Part shown: positions 46,371 through 60,100 of the stretch, piece after piece
Layout: every line of letters starts with the position of its first letter
Position numbering within the stretch: position 1 is the stretch's first letter
Assembly (NCBI GenBank): GCA_014529385.2
Contig: CM043966.1
Span: 92,639,087 to 92,703,086, forward strand
Direction of reading: 5' to 3'
From: Adiantum capillus-veneris
Lineage: Eukaryota > Streptophyta > Polypodiopsida > Polypodiales > Pteridaceae
DNA length: 64,000 nucleotides
Position numbers and translations under genes: made by a program
Notes under the pieces: model-generated
What the model was told of the DNA's origin: nothing
The model's input: only the letters and a program-made list of their open reading frames with translations
The model's database searches: none

Positions 46371-48189
46371 TGACAATCTAGGTTGCATGATTTGTTATTT
46401 GTAGAACATTTTAAAAGCGAATAATTGCCTTGTAATATGTTCAACTATATTATTTGAACGTATTATATGATGACACAACATTGTTTTTCAAAATCTCTTA
46501 GATATCAATCAATGAACTAATTGATCGATAATCTTATCGATCAAATTAAATGTGTATAAATACTATTGAATTTATTCCGTTTAGTAGCTTCACTTTCTCT
46601 AAGCCACAAGGTTAACCCAAGTAGTGAAAGATATAGAGGTTAACACATCATATAGGTTTAGGGTGTTGGGGATCAGTATAGGAAATAAGGGTTAAATCTG
46701 TGGATTATGGTAGAAATTTAGTTAACCCTTTGAGAATGATTTTTGGACAACAATATAGTAATTGGTCTCTTGGTTGTCTGAGCACTTACTCTTACTTCTA
46801 AGATTGCTTTGGTGTGAGAAGTTCTCTTTGTTGTTCTGAACCCTGGTTTTTACTTCCAAGTGGACAAGAGGAGTGCAACACACAAGCTTCTTGGTTGTTA
46901 TGAGATGATACTCCTACCTCCAAGTAAGATCTATTTGTAGTTTGGGTATACAATAGGGCTTGCTTAGTTTTTTTTTTAGCAACGCTCTTACTTCTAAGTG
47001 ATCGTAGATGGTATCTTACTTAATATTCACTAGTTGTGTTTCAGTTAACAACTCTTGCCTCTTAGGGAAGAGAAGGTCATTGGTGAATTCAACGTTCTAA
47101 ACTTACATTCTTACTTTTGAGAGACATAGATAGTAAATTGTCAACTTGTGTCACTTGGTTGTCCATGAGTTAGCTCTATTTACTTCCAAGTAGGTCAATA
47201 TTATATAGATTCTAATTTAACCCTAGTATCCCTAAAGTGCATTATACTTTTACGATAATTACATGCACTTGGTTACTTAAGGCACTTTTATGGAAAAAAA
47301 AATTGTATGGTCGATGCACATTGTAGGAAGCAATAGCAAAGCTCAAAGCAGTAGTAAATGTCGAAGAATATGGTGCGAGGAAAGGATTGGGGATATGTGC
47401 AAGATCTTCACTGTGGTAAAACTGTATCCAAGATTCAATGCAACACTTGCGACCATGTCTTCAACGATAATGCAACTGGCATCAAGGAGCACTAGTTTGG
47501 TGTTGTCACAAATATGTTGGGTTGCTTTACACCAACTTCTAATATTTGGGTTCACTTTTTAGACTACATAAAGTAGTTCAAAGAGAAAAGATGTCTTCCT
47601 AAAAAACACAAGGTTGGGTCAGATATCGCTAAGCCCTCTAAACAAGCATTGATGGAAGTATGTGAGGATGTTGAAGGTGACAACATAAGTACGCCCAGGC
47701 AAAGAGGGTAGTGTTCGAAAGCCCCTGGGTCAAGTGTTTGCAGGATCAACACAAGTGAGCCCAAGTGCAAGTAGCAGGCCCACCACCCTGCAAACTATGC
47801 AAGTAGCTTTCCAAAATCACGATCTATACACATTGCACCTAAAATGGACGAAAGCTTTATAAAGCGTCAAGAAATTTAAATATTTTTACTAGCTAAAAAT
47901 GGAGATCTCCACCAAAAGCATGATTGCACGTTGTTTTTAGGTTATTTTATTATTTTTTGGTGTGTGTTTGTTATTTTTCTATTTACATTTTCTTATTTTT
48001 CATTACTTATTGAATCCAAAGTGTCCAAAATACTAATAGTTGGCTACATAGAGAATCCAACCTCAAATGATTCAAGATGAATAGTAGATAAAAATTTGGA
48101 AGATTTTGGGGCATGTGAACAGAAATCCCAATCAAGCACTAAAGCGACATCTACAAGGATAGTATAGACAAGCCTAATTATGTCCAAAT
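46371..48189. other. No gene; degenerate motif repeats
   Basis: At 46790-47205 a motif close to CTCTTACTTCYAAGT recurs seven times at intervals of 56-84 bp (near 46793, 46851, 46913, 46987, 47050, 47106 and 47188), the fifth and sixth copies being diverged. I recognise no coding region. The last 190 bp flank copia 1 and continue after it at 53283. Confidence 0.5.
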
Positions 48190-48416
48190 TGTTACCATAT
48201 ACATGTGGTAGTGATGTGTGTGAACACACTAGGACCGTCGGGGCATTTTTTCCCTCTTTAAGAGGTTTTTCCTCCCATGCATTGTATATACGCCCATCAC
48301 TCTAGGGCTATCTATCTTTCCATTGCACACTAAGTAACACACTCTCTATTGTGTTCCTTGAGCTTCCTTCGTCTTCTCCAAGCTGTGTGTGTTTCTCTAC
48401 AACCCTAATTCCAACA
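48190..48416 (+). repeat. Copia 1 5' LTR
   Basis: 227 bp. The same LTR family is seen at 133-359 (minus strand), at 2786-2870 (partial) and at 53056-53282. Confidence 0.95.
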
Positions 48417-48707
48417 ATTGGTATCAGAGCAGGTCACGTCCTCCAGGGCTTAGTCGCCAGCTGCTCCAACACACGCCTTCTCACTTTCTCCGATTTCAGT
48501 GAGCTTTGGGCTCATTTCGGCCTTCGTTTCCACTACAGGCAGTACTGCACAGGCTATTTCGTCATTTTGTGCAGAATTTCTATCAGTGCCGTTTTCTGCA
48601 TAACAGGTGCCTTATAGTCTTCTATAGTTTGTGCTATATAGCACAGGTTGTTCCCGCTCCATTTCTCCTATTTTCGGGCAGTTTTCACATGAGGTGCAGC
48701 ATTTACC

Positions 48708-51700
48708 ATGGCTGACAACAACAACACAGATGTGTTCAAGATGTTTGCTGTTGAGGACAGGTTGGATGGGGACAACTACCCTATGTGGGCTTATATGATG
48801 CAACATGTTCTTGTGTCAAAGGGTGTCTGGAACATTGTGCAGGGCATTGATGTACGTCCTGGTTCTGAGGATGTAGGCGATGTTGAGGATGTTGCAGGTC
48901 TTGCTGCAAGGATTGCAGCTATTAGAGTTGTTTTGCCTACGGTAGAACAAGCTCGTTGGGATGTTAAGGATGCGCAGGCTCATGCATTGATTGCGTTGTC
49001 TGTGAAGCGCACCATTGTTCCTCACATCCGTTCAGCAAAATCTGCAAAACAGGCTTGGGATATTTTAGCAGGTCTTTATGCAAGCCTCAATGAGGCTAAA
49101 ATTGCTTTGCTGCGTAAAGAGCTGGAGTCGAAGATTATGCATGAGGAAGATGATATGGACACTTTCCTTGCTAGTGTCAAGGACATCAATGAGCAGCTTA
49201 TTTCTGCAGGTGAAGTCATTTCAGATAGTTCCCTTGTGCAGACTGTTCTTGATGCCTTACCAGATTCCTACCAGACTTTTGCTAGTACTTGGAGACTTAT
49301 GACCCAAGGAAATCCTAAAGTTGTCAAGTTTGATGCATTATGCACATTGCTGTTGCAAGAGTCACTTTCCAGAAAAAACAGGACTAGGAAGCGTGCAGTT
49401 GAACAGGCTTTTATTGCTTCTCAAATAAAGGGTGGTAACAGTAATGGAGCCACTTCTTATGGTTCTGCTGCGAGTGGCAAAAATTTTGTTCCTAATGCTT
49501 CTTCTGGCAGCACTTCGTCTGGCAATTCTGGTGATAAGGGCAAAAAGAAGATGCGTTGCCATTATTGTAAAGCCAATGATCACTTGATCAAGTCGTGTCC
49601 TAAGTTGAAGGCCAAAGAGGTTAAGAAGAAAGAGGGTGGTTCCACTGCAAATGCTGGTTCCACTACAAATGCATCCATTGTTGAGTCTTCTGTGAAAGGA
49701 GACTGTGTTGCTGATGTTGATGCAGAATGGGATTTTAGCGCAGAGTGCACTTACAATCTTGCTGTCCATGATGCATGCTTGTCAGTTGCTGCAAATTCAC
49801 ATGTGTGGTATTTTGACAGTGGTGCTGCAAAGCACATTACCTCACGTCGTGAATTGTTTACCTCTCTCGAGTCTGTCCCTCATGGGAATTCAGTCACTTG
49901 TGCCAACAACGCCTCCTATCCAGTTCAGGGAATTGGAAAGATTGTGCTCACTGCTGCTAATGGCAGTTCCTTTACACTTTTTGATGCACTTTATGTACCT
50001 GGGATCAAGAAGAATCTCTTGTCTGTATCCGCACTTGCTAGACTTGGACTTGTAGTCAAATTTGTGGATGACAGATGTACAGTTCATGATCTCAGTTTTG
50101 GTGATGAAATTGTTGCATCTGTCATTTTGTGCCATGGGCTGTATAAGCTCACTTTGTATGACAAGTGTGGACAAAACTTTGCAAATGCTGTTGCAGATTC
50201 AAGGGCTATTTCAGATGCAAAACTTTGGCATGCACGTTTTGGTCATCTGAATTTTCCCAGTTTGCTGCGTTTGGAGATATCTGACATGGTTGCTTCTTTG
50301 CCACCTCTTGAAGCACCTGTCAAACATGTTTGTGAAGGCTGTATTTTGGGTAAGATGCAGCGTTCTAAGTTTCCAAAGGATGGTTCAGTTCGGGCCACAT
50401 CCAGGTTGCAGCTTGTGCATAGTGATGTTTGTGGGCCCATGCGAACTACCTATACTTCGTGACTTTCATTGATGATTACTCCAGGCATGCATGGGTATTT
50501 CCGCTTAAAGCAAAGTCCGAAGTTTTTATGTGCTTCAAACAATTTCTGGCTATGGCTGAAAATGTCTCAAAATGTACTATGGGCACCCTCCGTTCCGATC
50601 GAGGGGGGGAGTATATGTCTCATGAATTTAATGCATTTCTGGCTAGTCGTGGGATAAAACACCAATGTATAGTGCCTTACACACCTCAGCAAAATGGTGT
50701 TGCTGAAAGGAAAAACAGGTCACTGACGGAAATGGCACGATGTATGGTCAAAAGTCAAGCTTTACCACATTCTTTTTGGCTTGAGGCCATCATGTGTGCC
50801 ACTTATGTACTTAACAGGTGTCCTACGAAAGCTTTGCAGTCTATTACTCCATATGAAGCATGGCATGATAGAAAACCTTCTATTGAGCACATGCGTGTTT
50901 TTGGTTGTTTAGCATATGCTTTGGTGCCACAAGTGCAGCGCAGAAAATTGGATGATAAGGCTGTCAAATGTATTTTTGTTGGTTATAGTGCAGAAAGCAA
51001 AGGTTACAGCTGGTTGTATCATCCGCAAACAAAACGTATTCTGGTTTCACGGGATGTAGTGTTTGTGGAAGATTCTGTTCAGCCCTTGCTGTCATGTACT
51101 AGAGACAGTAATGTAAGCTCACAGGAAATTTATGACACTTTGTTGCCTCTTTTCAGTGGTGGAAATACGAATGTAAGTTCCAATCAGGCAAATGTACAGC
51201 CTATGGGGGTTTCTGAAAATGTTCTAGATCACCCTATTACTGATGTAGATGTACATGATGTACTTGATGAGGAAAGGGCTGAAAATGAGCAGGCTAGAGG
51301 TATGCCAAAATGGCTGGTGCACACTTTGCGTGACAGTAAATTGGATGCACCTTTGTCTAGGCGTACTCGTTCAGGCTCTCGCCATGCATCTTATGCATCA
51401 GATTGTTATGCTTTGGTTGTGTCTAGCTTACATGATGTTGAGGAGCCTCAGACTTTTGATGAAGCACAAAATTCAAAAAATTGGATGGCTGCCATGCAAT
51501 CAGAATATGATGCACTTATAGAAAATGACACATGGACTTTATGTGATTTGCCTCCTGGCAAAAAGGCCATTGGTACGAAGTGGGTTTACAAGTTGAAACG
51601 CAAGCCGGATGGTGAGATCGATCGCCATAAGGCTCGACTTGTTGCAAAGGGTTATGCACAGCAAAAAGGCATAGATTATGAAGAGACTTTTGCTCCCACT

Positions 51701-52980
51701 TGTCGTATGACTACTGTGCGTTTTCTATGTGCATTGGCAGCTCATTTTGGTTGGGATGTACACCAATCAGACATTGTTACTGCTTTCTTGAATGGTGACA
51801 TATTTGAGGAAGTTTATGTAATGCAACCTCGCGGTTTTGTCATAAAAGGACAAGAGGACAAAGTGTGAAAATGTAACAAGGATTTTTATGGGTTGAAGCA
51901 ATCTCCTCGTGCTTGGTATGAGAAAGCTGACACTCATTTGGTCAAACAAGGCTTTCGTAACAGTCCAACAGAAAGCACATTGTATGTAAAGCGTGAGGGT
52001 GATGTACTTCTCATTGTGGTTCTTTATGTTGATGATTTGCTGATCACTGGACCAAATGAGAGACACATTGCTGAATTTAAGGCTGACTTGAATGCTACTT
52101 TCAAGATGAAATATTTGAGACTGTTGCATCATTATTTGGGTATACAGTTTAAGCAGTGTGATGGTGGTATTGCCTTGTGTCAGAAAAGTTACATAGAGAC
52201 ATTGCTATGTAAGTTTGGACTTGAGGATTGCAAACCTATTTCCACTCCCATGGAAACAGGTTTGAAGTTGAGTCTACATGATGCTGGTGATCCTATTGAT
52301 GTCACTCTTTACCAAACTGTTGTTGGCTGCCTCATTTATGTATGCAACACGAGGCCGGATATTCAGTTTGCAGTCTCACAGGTCAGCAGATTCATGCATA
52401 GCCCAGGGTCTTAGCATTGGCAGGCTGTCAAGAGGATTTTCCGCTACCTTAGTGGCACTTTACATCTTGGCTTGTTTTATCCCAAGGCAGGATCATTGCT
52501 GCCAGACTTACATGCTTTTTCGGACTCAGATTGGGCTGTTGTTTTGACACGCGAGTGTCCACAAGTGGTTTTTGTTTCATGCTTGACAGTTCATGTATAA
52601 CATGGTTGAGCAAGAAGCAACCTACTGTGGCCACTTCGAGTTGTGAGGCTGAGTACAGGGCAGTCTTCACAGCTACGGTTGAGTGTGTATGGCTCAGACG
52701 CCTTATGGCTGATTTGGGTGTTGGACAGGACACTGCCAACACTATCTACACTGACAGTCAGAGCGCATTGGCAATTGCGAGGAACCCAGTTTTTCATGCT
52801 CGCACAAAGAACATTGAGGTGCATTACCACTATGTCAGGGAGAGGCTCTCAGCAGGAGAGATCAGCTTGGCTTATGTGCCAACACAGGACAACCTTGCAG
52901 ATCTTTTCACAAAGGCATTGTCTCGTGAGAAGCTTGAATATTTCCACAAAGCTTTGGGCTTACTCCCCTTTGTGGATTGA
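48708..52980 (+). pseudogene. Copia 1 gag-pol polyprotein, two frameshifts and two stops
   Basis: It starts at ATG 48708. Gag is followed by the zinc knuckle 'CHYCKANDHLIKSC' (near 49557), protease 'FDSGAAKH' (near 49815), pre-integrase 'LWHARFGHLN...CEGCILGKM', integrase 'HSDVCGPM' and 'SDRGGEY', 'PQQNGVAERKN', RT with 'VLYVDDLLITG' (near 52017), and RNase H 'CEAEYRAVF', 'DSQSALA', ending 'LADLFTKALSREKL'. Breaks: a frameshift near 50440-50460, TGA at 51866-51868 (relatives have Cys), TAG at 52412-52414 (relatives have Lys or similar), and a 1-bp deletion near 52530. Otherwise all domains are complete, so the decay is recent. Confidence 0.93.
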
Positions 52981-53055
52981 TCCTGTCCTCAGGGCATGGC
53001 ACTTCCCTTTACTCATGTGCCAGCTCTCGTTCACCGCATCACTCCAGGGGGGATT

Positions 53056-53282
53056 TGTTATCATATACATGTGGTAGTGATGTGTGTGAACACACTAGGA
53101 CCGCCGGGGAATTTTTTCCCTCTTTAGGAGGTTTTTTCTCCCGTGCGTTGTATATACGCCCATCACTCTAGGGCTATCTATCTTTCCATTGCACACTAAG
53201 TAACACACTCTCTATTGTGTGCCTTGAGCTTCCTTCGTCTTCTCCAAGCTGTGTGTGTTTCTCTACAACCCTAGTTCCAACA
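53056..53282 (+). repeat. Copia 1 3' LTR
   Basis: 227 bp, ends TTCCAACA, followed by the CAAAT target duplication. Confidence 0.95.
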
Positions 53283-53413
53283 CAAATCACGTAATATTTG
53301 AGCCATTTCCAAGTATCACAAGCTACAAAGATCAATAAGGAAAATTGTGTTCTAAACATCCATAGCTCATATAGACAAAAGGCCCGAGTTCTAGCTCATT
53401 TGTGTTTGGAGCC

Positions 53414-53563
<150 letters not shown>

Positions 53564-54270
53564 TTTATGTTGCATACTTCTATGCTTTTTTGCACTACCA
53601 ATGGATGCACTTGCTTGGAGCATCAATGAGAGGTACATATCTAGTTCATTCATGAATATTTTGAGTCATGTTTGGTCTTAAACCATTACAGAGGTAGGAA
53701 AACAACAAATATAGATCATAAAGAGGTAGAGTAGAAATATGGCAATAGGGGGTAGATCTAGTTTTCTGTTTTGCACTAAAATTCAAGTGTAGGTTCAAGG
53801 CTTAGTATAAGCAAGTACTTGATGAAAAAAATCAATTCTAGCAAAGTGCAATAATAACCATGTTAAAAGTTGATATGGTGGTGATTGATTGCTTGGAATT
53901 GAAATCTAACTTCACTAATAGCTCCCAAATGCCCATGGGAACAAGTCTTGCAATATTTTACATTTGAGTCAAATTGGGATTTGCTAGCATCAAGTGTTTG
54001 TACACATGGGAATCTTTTAATTTGTATAATATGGGGTTATTTTGAACTCAAAAATGCTTCATAGGATCATTAAATTGGGTTTCAAACTTTTTTGAATAAA
54101 ACATGCCATACATGGAATTTCTGATTTTCAAGTTTACTTTTAAGCATATAAATGTGTTAGATAGTATGTGGGGGATGTATGGGATAAATCTAGTAACATT
54201 TTTTAGCATTTGAAAGTTTTGCGATATTATATATTAACTACATATTGAAATTTTTCTTCATATATTTATT

Positions 54271-54757
54271 TTACAAGGTGTTTCCATGATGTCTACAAGT
54301 TTTAACATCATTGGCAACACAAAAACCAATGGAACCAAGCAAGTAAAATTACCAAGTTCAAACTTCAGAGCCTTCAAGCCAAATTTAGGCACATATCATC
54401 ATTCAATGGTCCAGATTCATCCAAATTTTCAAGGAAAGCTATGTCTTGATGTGTATAATTAGCTATTAGTGCCAAATTTTCAAGTTTAGTAGAATGTATA
54501 GTATTTTCATATTTTACAAGGTGTTGCCATCATGTCTACAAGTTTTAACATCATTGGGAACACAAAAACCAATGGAACCAAGCAAGAAAAATTACCAAGT
54601 TCAAACTTCAGAGCCTTCAAGCCAAATTTAGGCACATATCATCATTCAATGGTCCAAATTCATCCAAATTTTTAAGGAAAGCTATGTCTTGATTTGTATA
54701 ATTAGCTATTAGTGCCAAATTTTCAAGTTTACTAGAATGTATAGTATTTTCACATTT
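54271..54757. repeat. Tandem duplication, period 243 bp
   Basis: Copies 54271-54513 and 54514-54757 are almost identical (TTACAAGGTGTT..., GTCTACAAGTTTTAACATCA, GAGCCTTCAAGCCAAATTTA). Confidence 0.93.
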
Positions 54758-54906
54758 TACTTTAGACATTTTGTCTAATACACATATTCAAGTTTGGTCC
54801 AATTTGAAAACCAATATCACATCCTTATCATAAGATAGCTAAATTCAAAATCTACATACCTAATTTTGAGGATTTTCATAAACTTTTTATATATTTTCAA
54901 ATCATT

Positions 54907-55104
54907 AAAACATCCAACTTACGTGATCAAGCTCATTGGTCATGTTTAAAGTTAAACATAGTGCTATTTTACTATATGCAAAGGACTTCAAGTTGCACAA
55001 ACGACTTCAAGGGCACCAAAACATCCAACTTATGAGGTCAAGCTCATTGGTCATGTGTAAAGTTAAACATAGTGATATTTTACTATATGCAAATGCTTTC
55101 TATG
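54907..55104. repeat. Direct duplication, offset about 111 bp
   Basis: AAAACATCCAACTTA, TCAAGCTCATTGGTCATG and AAAGTTAAACATAGTG recur in the same order. Confidence 0.88.
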
Positions 55105-55895
55105 ACTAGTTCTATGCATTCTCCTCTGTGATGAGAAATATATTGCATTGAAAAGTTAAATTCGGGAGTGACATTCTTTGTTCAACCATGAAGAAGTTTG
55201 TTCAGTATTGAAAAGGCTCTAACTTTTGAAATCTAGATTTGAAAATCTAACCATTACAGTGATAGCCATTTTTTGGCTCTCCGTATTTGCCATAGTGAGT
55301 CACCACCCAAGCAAAATCACCTTGACACTATGGCTTTCATTGTACATAGGTGTGTGTGAGTTACCAGTTATTTCTTGAAAATTAAAATTAAAAATAAAAT
55401 ATATATTATGGACTACCCTTTAAGTGTAAATTTTTTTGTTTACCTTGGACCTAGCTATATTGTGAATTTGATTACTGCACTATTTGGTAGTTATACACAT
55501 ACTATATTTAGGTGTGTGCTTTTACCAGGCTTAAGTAAGCCACTTCACATTTTTTCCATCGATAATATATTGTAATATCATCCATGTATACATCTTATGC
55601 ATTTGATGTCCTGACTCTCAGCTTCCACTAAGCTAGGTGTGACTCCACTCTAGCAAAATTCACAAAAAAATTATTTCACTCCCTCAAGATGAAATTTTTC
55701 TTTCTTATTACTTCTATTTTTCTTTACAGTAAAAAATTCAATTCACAATCACCTACCATGCTAATCAATAATTGAGGGACACTTATTTTATTTTATTAAA
55801 TTTTTTATTTCTATATTTTTAGCTCTTTATCCTAAAATCCTATCACAAGTCAATGCACTAGTCTGTTTGTTCTTCCCTCTTGTACATATTTTATT

Positions 55896-56076
55896 TGTTG
55901 GGGTATAAAGCCCAATGTGGTCGCCCAGGTAAGTGGGCGGGCCGCCAGGTATGTACACATATTCTTTTGTAAAAACCTAATAAGAACTCACTATGCTCTA
56001 CACATTACAGTAGAGCGAGTTCACCATATCGTCGTGCTCTTCTTCTCGCACTCTCTCTCGCGTCGCACCTCCTTCA
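55896..56076 (+). repeat. Copia 2 5' LTR
   Basis: 181 bp, TGTTGGGG...CTCCTTCA; lacks 11 bp present in the 3' LTR. Confidence 0.92.
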
Positions 56077-57126
56077 ACTGGTATCAGAGCTCAGATCGAG
56101 GCTCGGGGCAGCACTGCAGGAGGCTAGAGTCACCAGCTCAGATTGGAGTGAAATTCAACAGGCAAAGACACGGCCCCAAATTTTCATTCTGAGGTCATCT
56201 CAGTCACCGTTCGGCTTCGACAAAGTTCTGCGCAGGCCATTTTCGACTACGTGGTCTCAGCGGGTGCAGATCCGACTCTGCAAATTTGGGGTTTTCGGCC
56301 TACGACTGCAGGTGCTGAGGATATCGACACTCCCAGAGTCTTGATTTGTGGCTGTGTACACATCGAAGGACGGCTCACAGTTCTTGGAGGCGTGTCACAT
56401 ACGACACGGGCACATCTACACACAGACTGCAGGCGACATCCACTAGTTCATCAGGTAGCTTGTGTTTGCTGCTTGATATTCCAGATTTCATCCTGACATT
56501 GCAAGTACTTCCACATGGGATGTATTGTCAGAGATGATGTATGTCTGTTGAGGGTTTGCTGGCTGTGAGTCACACAGCAAACAACCGCCGCAGCGGTTAC
56601 AGCATATAGTGGGAAATTTGTGGATGTATGACTTTGTGGGAAGTCTATGTACTATCAGATTTACTGCAGCCTTTGTTGAGGGTCGAGTGAGGTTTTATTG
56701 AGCTGGGGGATTCTCTAATGTTGAGATCTTTTCGGTGATACAGGTCTTGGAGCGATCCCTCAAGCACCCTTAGATAGGTAGCTAGGATGTATTGACTGTG
56801 AGTTAGACAGTTGGGATTGCATCTTTGCTTTACTGCCGTTGAGGCATTGTCGCAGTCTATGCTTACAGGACAGTCAGAGACAGTACAGGTGCAGGACAGG
56901 TTTACCTGCAGCTTACAGTGTTAGAGAGACAATGTTTTTTGAGCTGTTTTTTGGTCTGTTTTTGAGTACACCATAGCCATTTTACAAAGGAGACTCTGCC
57001 GAAATTTATGCAGAATCTGAAGCTTTCTTGGTTCATTTGACAGGTTGATATTGGTTCAGAGGTCAGTTTGCAGGGGAAACTCTGCCGAATTTTTCCCAAG
57101 AAAGTAAACCATTGTGAAGCGTAGCT
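56077..57126 (+). other. Copia 2 leader
   Basis: Untranslated region between LTR and the polyprotein ATG. It starts with the PBS. Short upstream frames (for example 56251-56496) show no motif. Confidence 0.8.
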
Positions 57127-60100
57127 ATGGCTGGATCACAGGACACTGCTCTTTACAATATCAAGAAGCTGGATGGAACCAATTTCCCATTGTGGAAGAA
57201 GCAGATTTGGCACGTGATGGTACAAAAGAAGAAGCTAAAACCTATAAAGCTCAAGGGGATACAACCAGAAGATATGGACGAAGATGAATGGAGCGAAATG
57301 GATGAATTGGCACTTTCTACCATTATGCTGACTTTGGCAGAAAGCGTTTACTTCAATGTAGCAGACGAGATGTCGGCTTATCAAGCATGGATAAAGCTGA
57401 GTGATCTTTATGAGAAGCAGAGTGCAGATTCACAGGTATACTGGCTTAAGAAGCTTGTTGACTTGAAGATGAAAGAAGGGACCCCTATGTCCAATCATCT
57501 GAATGAATTCAACACCATCTACAGTCAGTTGTCAGCTCAAGGTGTCAAGTTTGATGAACCTGTTAGAGATATGTTCCTGTTGATCACATTGCCGGAAAGT
57601 TGGGACACTTTTCGCACAGCTTTGAGTAATTCTGCACCTCCAGATGGTTTGAACATAGCAGGTGTAGAAGGAAGTCTGCTTACTGAAGAATCCAATAGAA
57701 AGACAATGGACAAAGGCAAAGGAATAGCCTTAGTTGTCAGGGGAAGGACCAAAGAAAAGTACAAAGGTGGAAAGAGGAATCAGTCTCGTAGCAAGTCCCA
57801 CAGTGCTAAAGGCAAGAGTGACATAGAATGCTACCATTGTGGCAAGAAGGGTCACATGAAAAGAGACTGCAGAGAATGGAAAGCAGAAAAAGGCAAAGAG
57901 AAAGTTGAAGACCATGGTGAGAAGAACAAGTCCTCAGTGAAGATTCAAGAAATAAATGTGACAAACACTGTTGTAGAGGATGACAGTCTAGTGACAGGAG
58001 ACATCTACTTCTTGAAGAATACAATGGACTCAGCTCTTCTTACAGCATCTGATGGAAATGCACTGAGCGACTGGATTATAGACTCAGGGGCATCACTTCA
58101 TGTGTCTCCAAACAAGGAGTGGTTTACCTCTTATGTGACCACTAAAGATCATGTTCGGCTAGGAAATGGGCAGACATGTGAGATCTTAGATGTTGGAGAT
58201 GTTCAATTGAAGTTTCAGAATGGCTCTTCTTTCACGCTGAAGAATGTGAGACATGTTCCCGCAATTACAAAGAGCTTGATCAGCACAGGTTTACTTGATG
58301 ATGCTGGCTACGTCACCACTTTTGGACAGAACATGTGGAAGATATCCAAGGGTTCTATGACAGTAGCACATGGAGTAAAGTCTGGAGGACTTTACATGAT
58401 TTATGTATCAAATGTCTCTAAAAATGTAATCAATGTAACTGAGCAGCCGAACGTTTCTTTTTGGCATAGCCGGTTAGGACATATGTCCAAGAAGGGAATG
58501 GAAATCTTGTCTCGTTCTGGTTATTTGCCTGGCTTTTCATTTAATGATTTTGAATTCTGTGAACATTGTCTGTATGGTAAGCAAACACAGCAGCCACATA
58601 AGCATAGAAGCAGTAGAAGAGATACACAGTTGGCACTTGTTCATAGTGATTTGTGTGGACCTATGCCTAACCTATCTCTAGGGGGAGCTTCTTACTTTAT
58701 GACATTTATAGATGATTACTCGAGGAAAGTATGGGTTTACTTTCTCAAGCACAAGGATGAAGCGTTTAGTGCTTTCAAAACATTTGTGACACTTGTGGAG
58801 AATCAGAGTGGCAAAAAGCTTAAATGCTTACGCACTGACAATGGTGGAGAGTATGTTTCAAAGGCCTTTCAGGACTTTTGTGAGTCAAAAGGTATAAAAC
58901 GTGAACTTACTGCTCCTTACAATCCTCCTCAAAATGGTGTTGCTGAGAGGATGAATAGGACCATACAAGAGAAGGTCAGAAGTATGTTGTCTAATGCACA
59001 GCTGCCTAATGGGTTTTGGGCTAAATCTGTATCAACAGCTGTTCATCTTGTAAATAGATCTCCTAGCAAGGTTTTGCAGAAGGATTCAGTGCCAGAGATG
59101 GTATGGTCAGGCAAAATGCCCTCATACAAGCATCTCAGAGTCTTTGGTTGTGAGGCATATACTCACGTTCCAAAGGAATTTAGGAACAAACTTGAGCCAA
59201 AGAGTAGAAAGTGCATCTTTCTAGGCTATGGTAATTCTGGTGAGATGGGGTACAAACTTTGGGATCCCGAATCCAGAAAGGTTGTCCACAGCAATGATGT
59301 TCACTTTAATGAATCCAAATATCATTCTAAACCAGAGAGGGTTGAGGAGATTAGAAGAGTTGTCTTCCAAGAAGATGGACCTGCATGTGCAAGACAAAAT
59401 GTCAGGGCTCAAGAGGAGCAAGGACAGGATAGAGTGGAACCACAGGTTGTGGCTGAGCCTGAGCCACCTATTGTGCGTAGATCTGGACGTGTCACGCGAC
59501 CTCCTCATAGGTTTGTTCCATCTATGAACTATGTCATGTTGACTGATTGCAATGAGCCTTCATGTTACAAGGAAGCAGTGCAAATGAAGGACTCCGGGAA
59601 TTGGAAATTGGCCATGCAGTCAGAGATGACAGCTCTGCATAAAAACAAGACATGGAAGCTAGTTAAATTACCACAGGGCGAAAAGGCTCTACCCTGTAAA
59701 TGGGTTTATAGGTATAAGATCACCGCTCATGATAGTCAGCCAAAGTACAAAGCAAGGCTTGTTGCCAAGGGCTTTAAGCAAGAACAAGGCATTGACTTTG
59801 ATGAAGTCTTCTCTCCGGTGGTCAAGATGACTACATTGAGATGCTTTCTTGCATTGGTTGCCATATTAGATTTGGTGTTGCACCAAATGGATGTCAAGAC
59901 AGCGTTCTTGCATGGTGATTTAGATGTGGAAATTTACATGCAGCAGCCAGAAGGGTTTGTTGAGAAAGGCAAGGAAGATTGGGTATGCCAGTTGTTAAAG
60001 AGTCTTTATGGCTTAAAACAATCACCGAGGGCATGGTACCATAAATTCCACAAGTTTATGCTTTCTCAAGGCTACAAACGTAGTGAGTTCGATCACTGTC

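Larger units (their letters stand above)
48190..53282 (+). mobile_element. Copia element 1, full length, 5.09 kb
   Basis: The 227-bp LTRs (48190-48416 and 53056-53282) begin TGTTA and end CCAACA, with nine differences by my count (about 96% identity). A 5-bp target duplication CAAAT lies at 48185-48189 and 53283-53287. PBS TGGTATCAGAGC follows the 5' LTR, and a polypurine tract (AGGGGGGATT, 53046-53055) precedes the 3' LTR. Order is gag, protease, integrase, RT, RNase H, hence Ty1/copia. The polyprotein is broken, so it could move only with help from another copy. Confidence 0.95.

Noticed and set aside
51893-52414. Separate gene for the middle part of copia 1 RT
   Set aside because: Same frame as the preceding segment, separated only by one TGA; it is part of one broken polyprotein.
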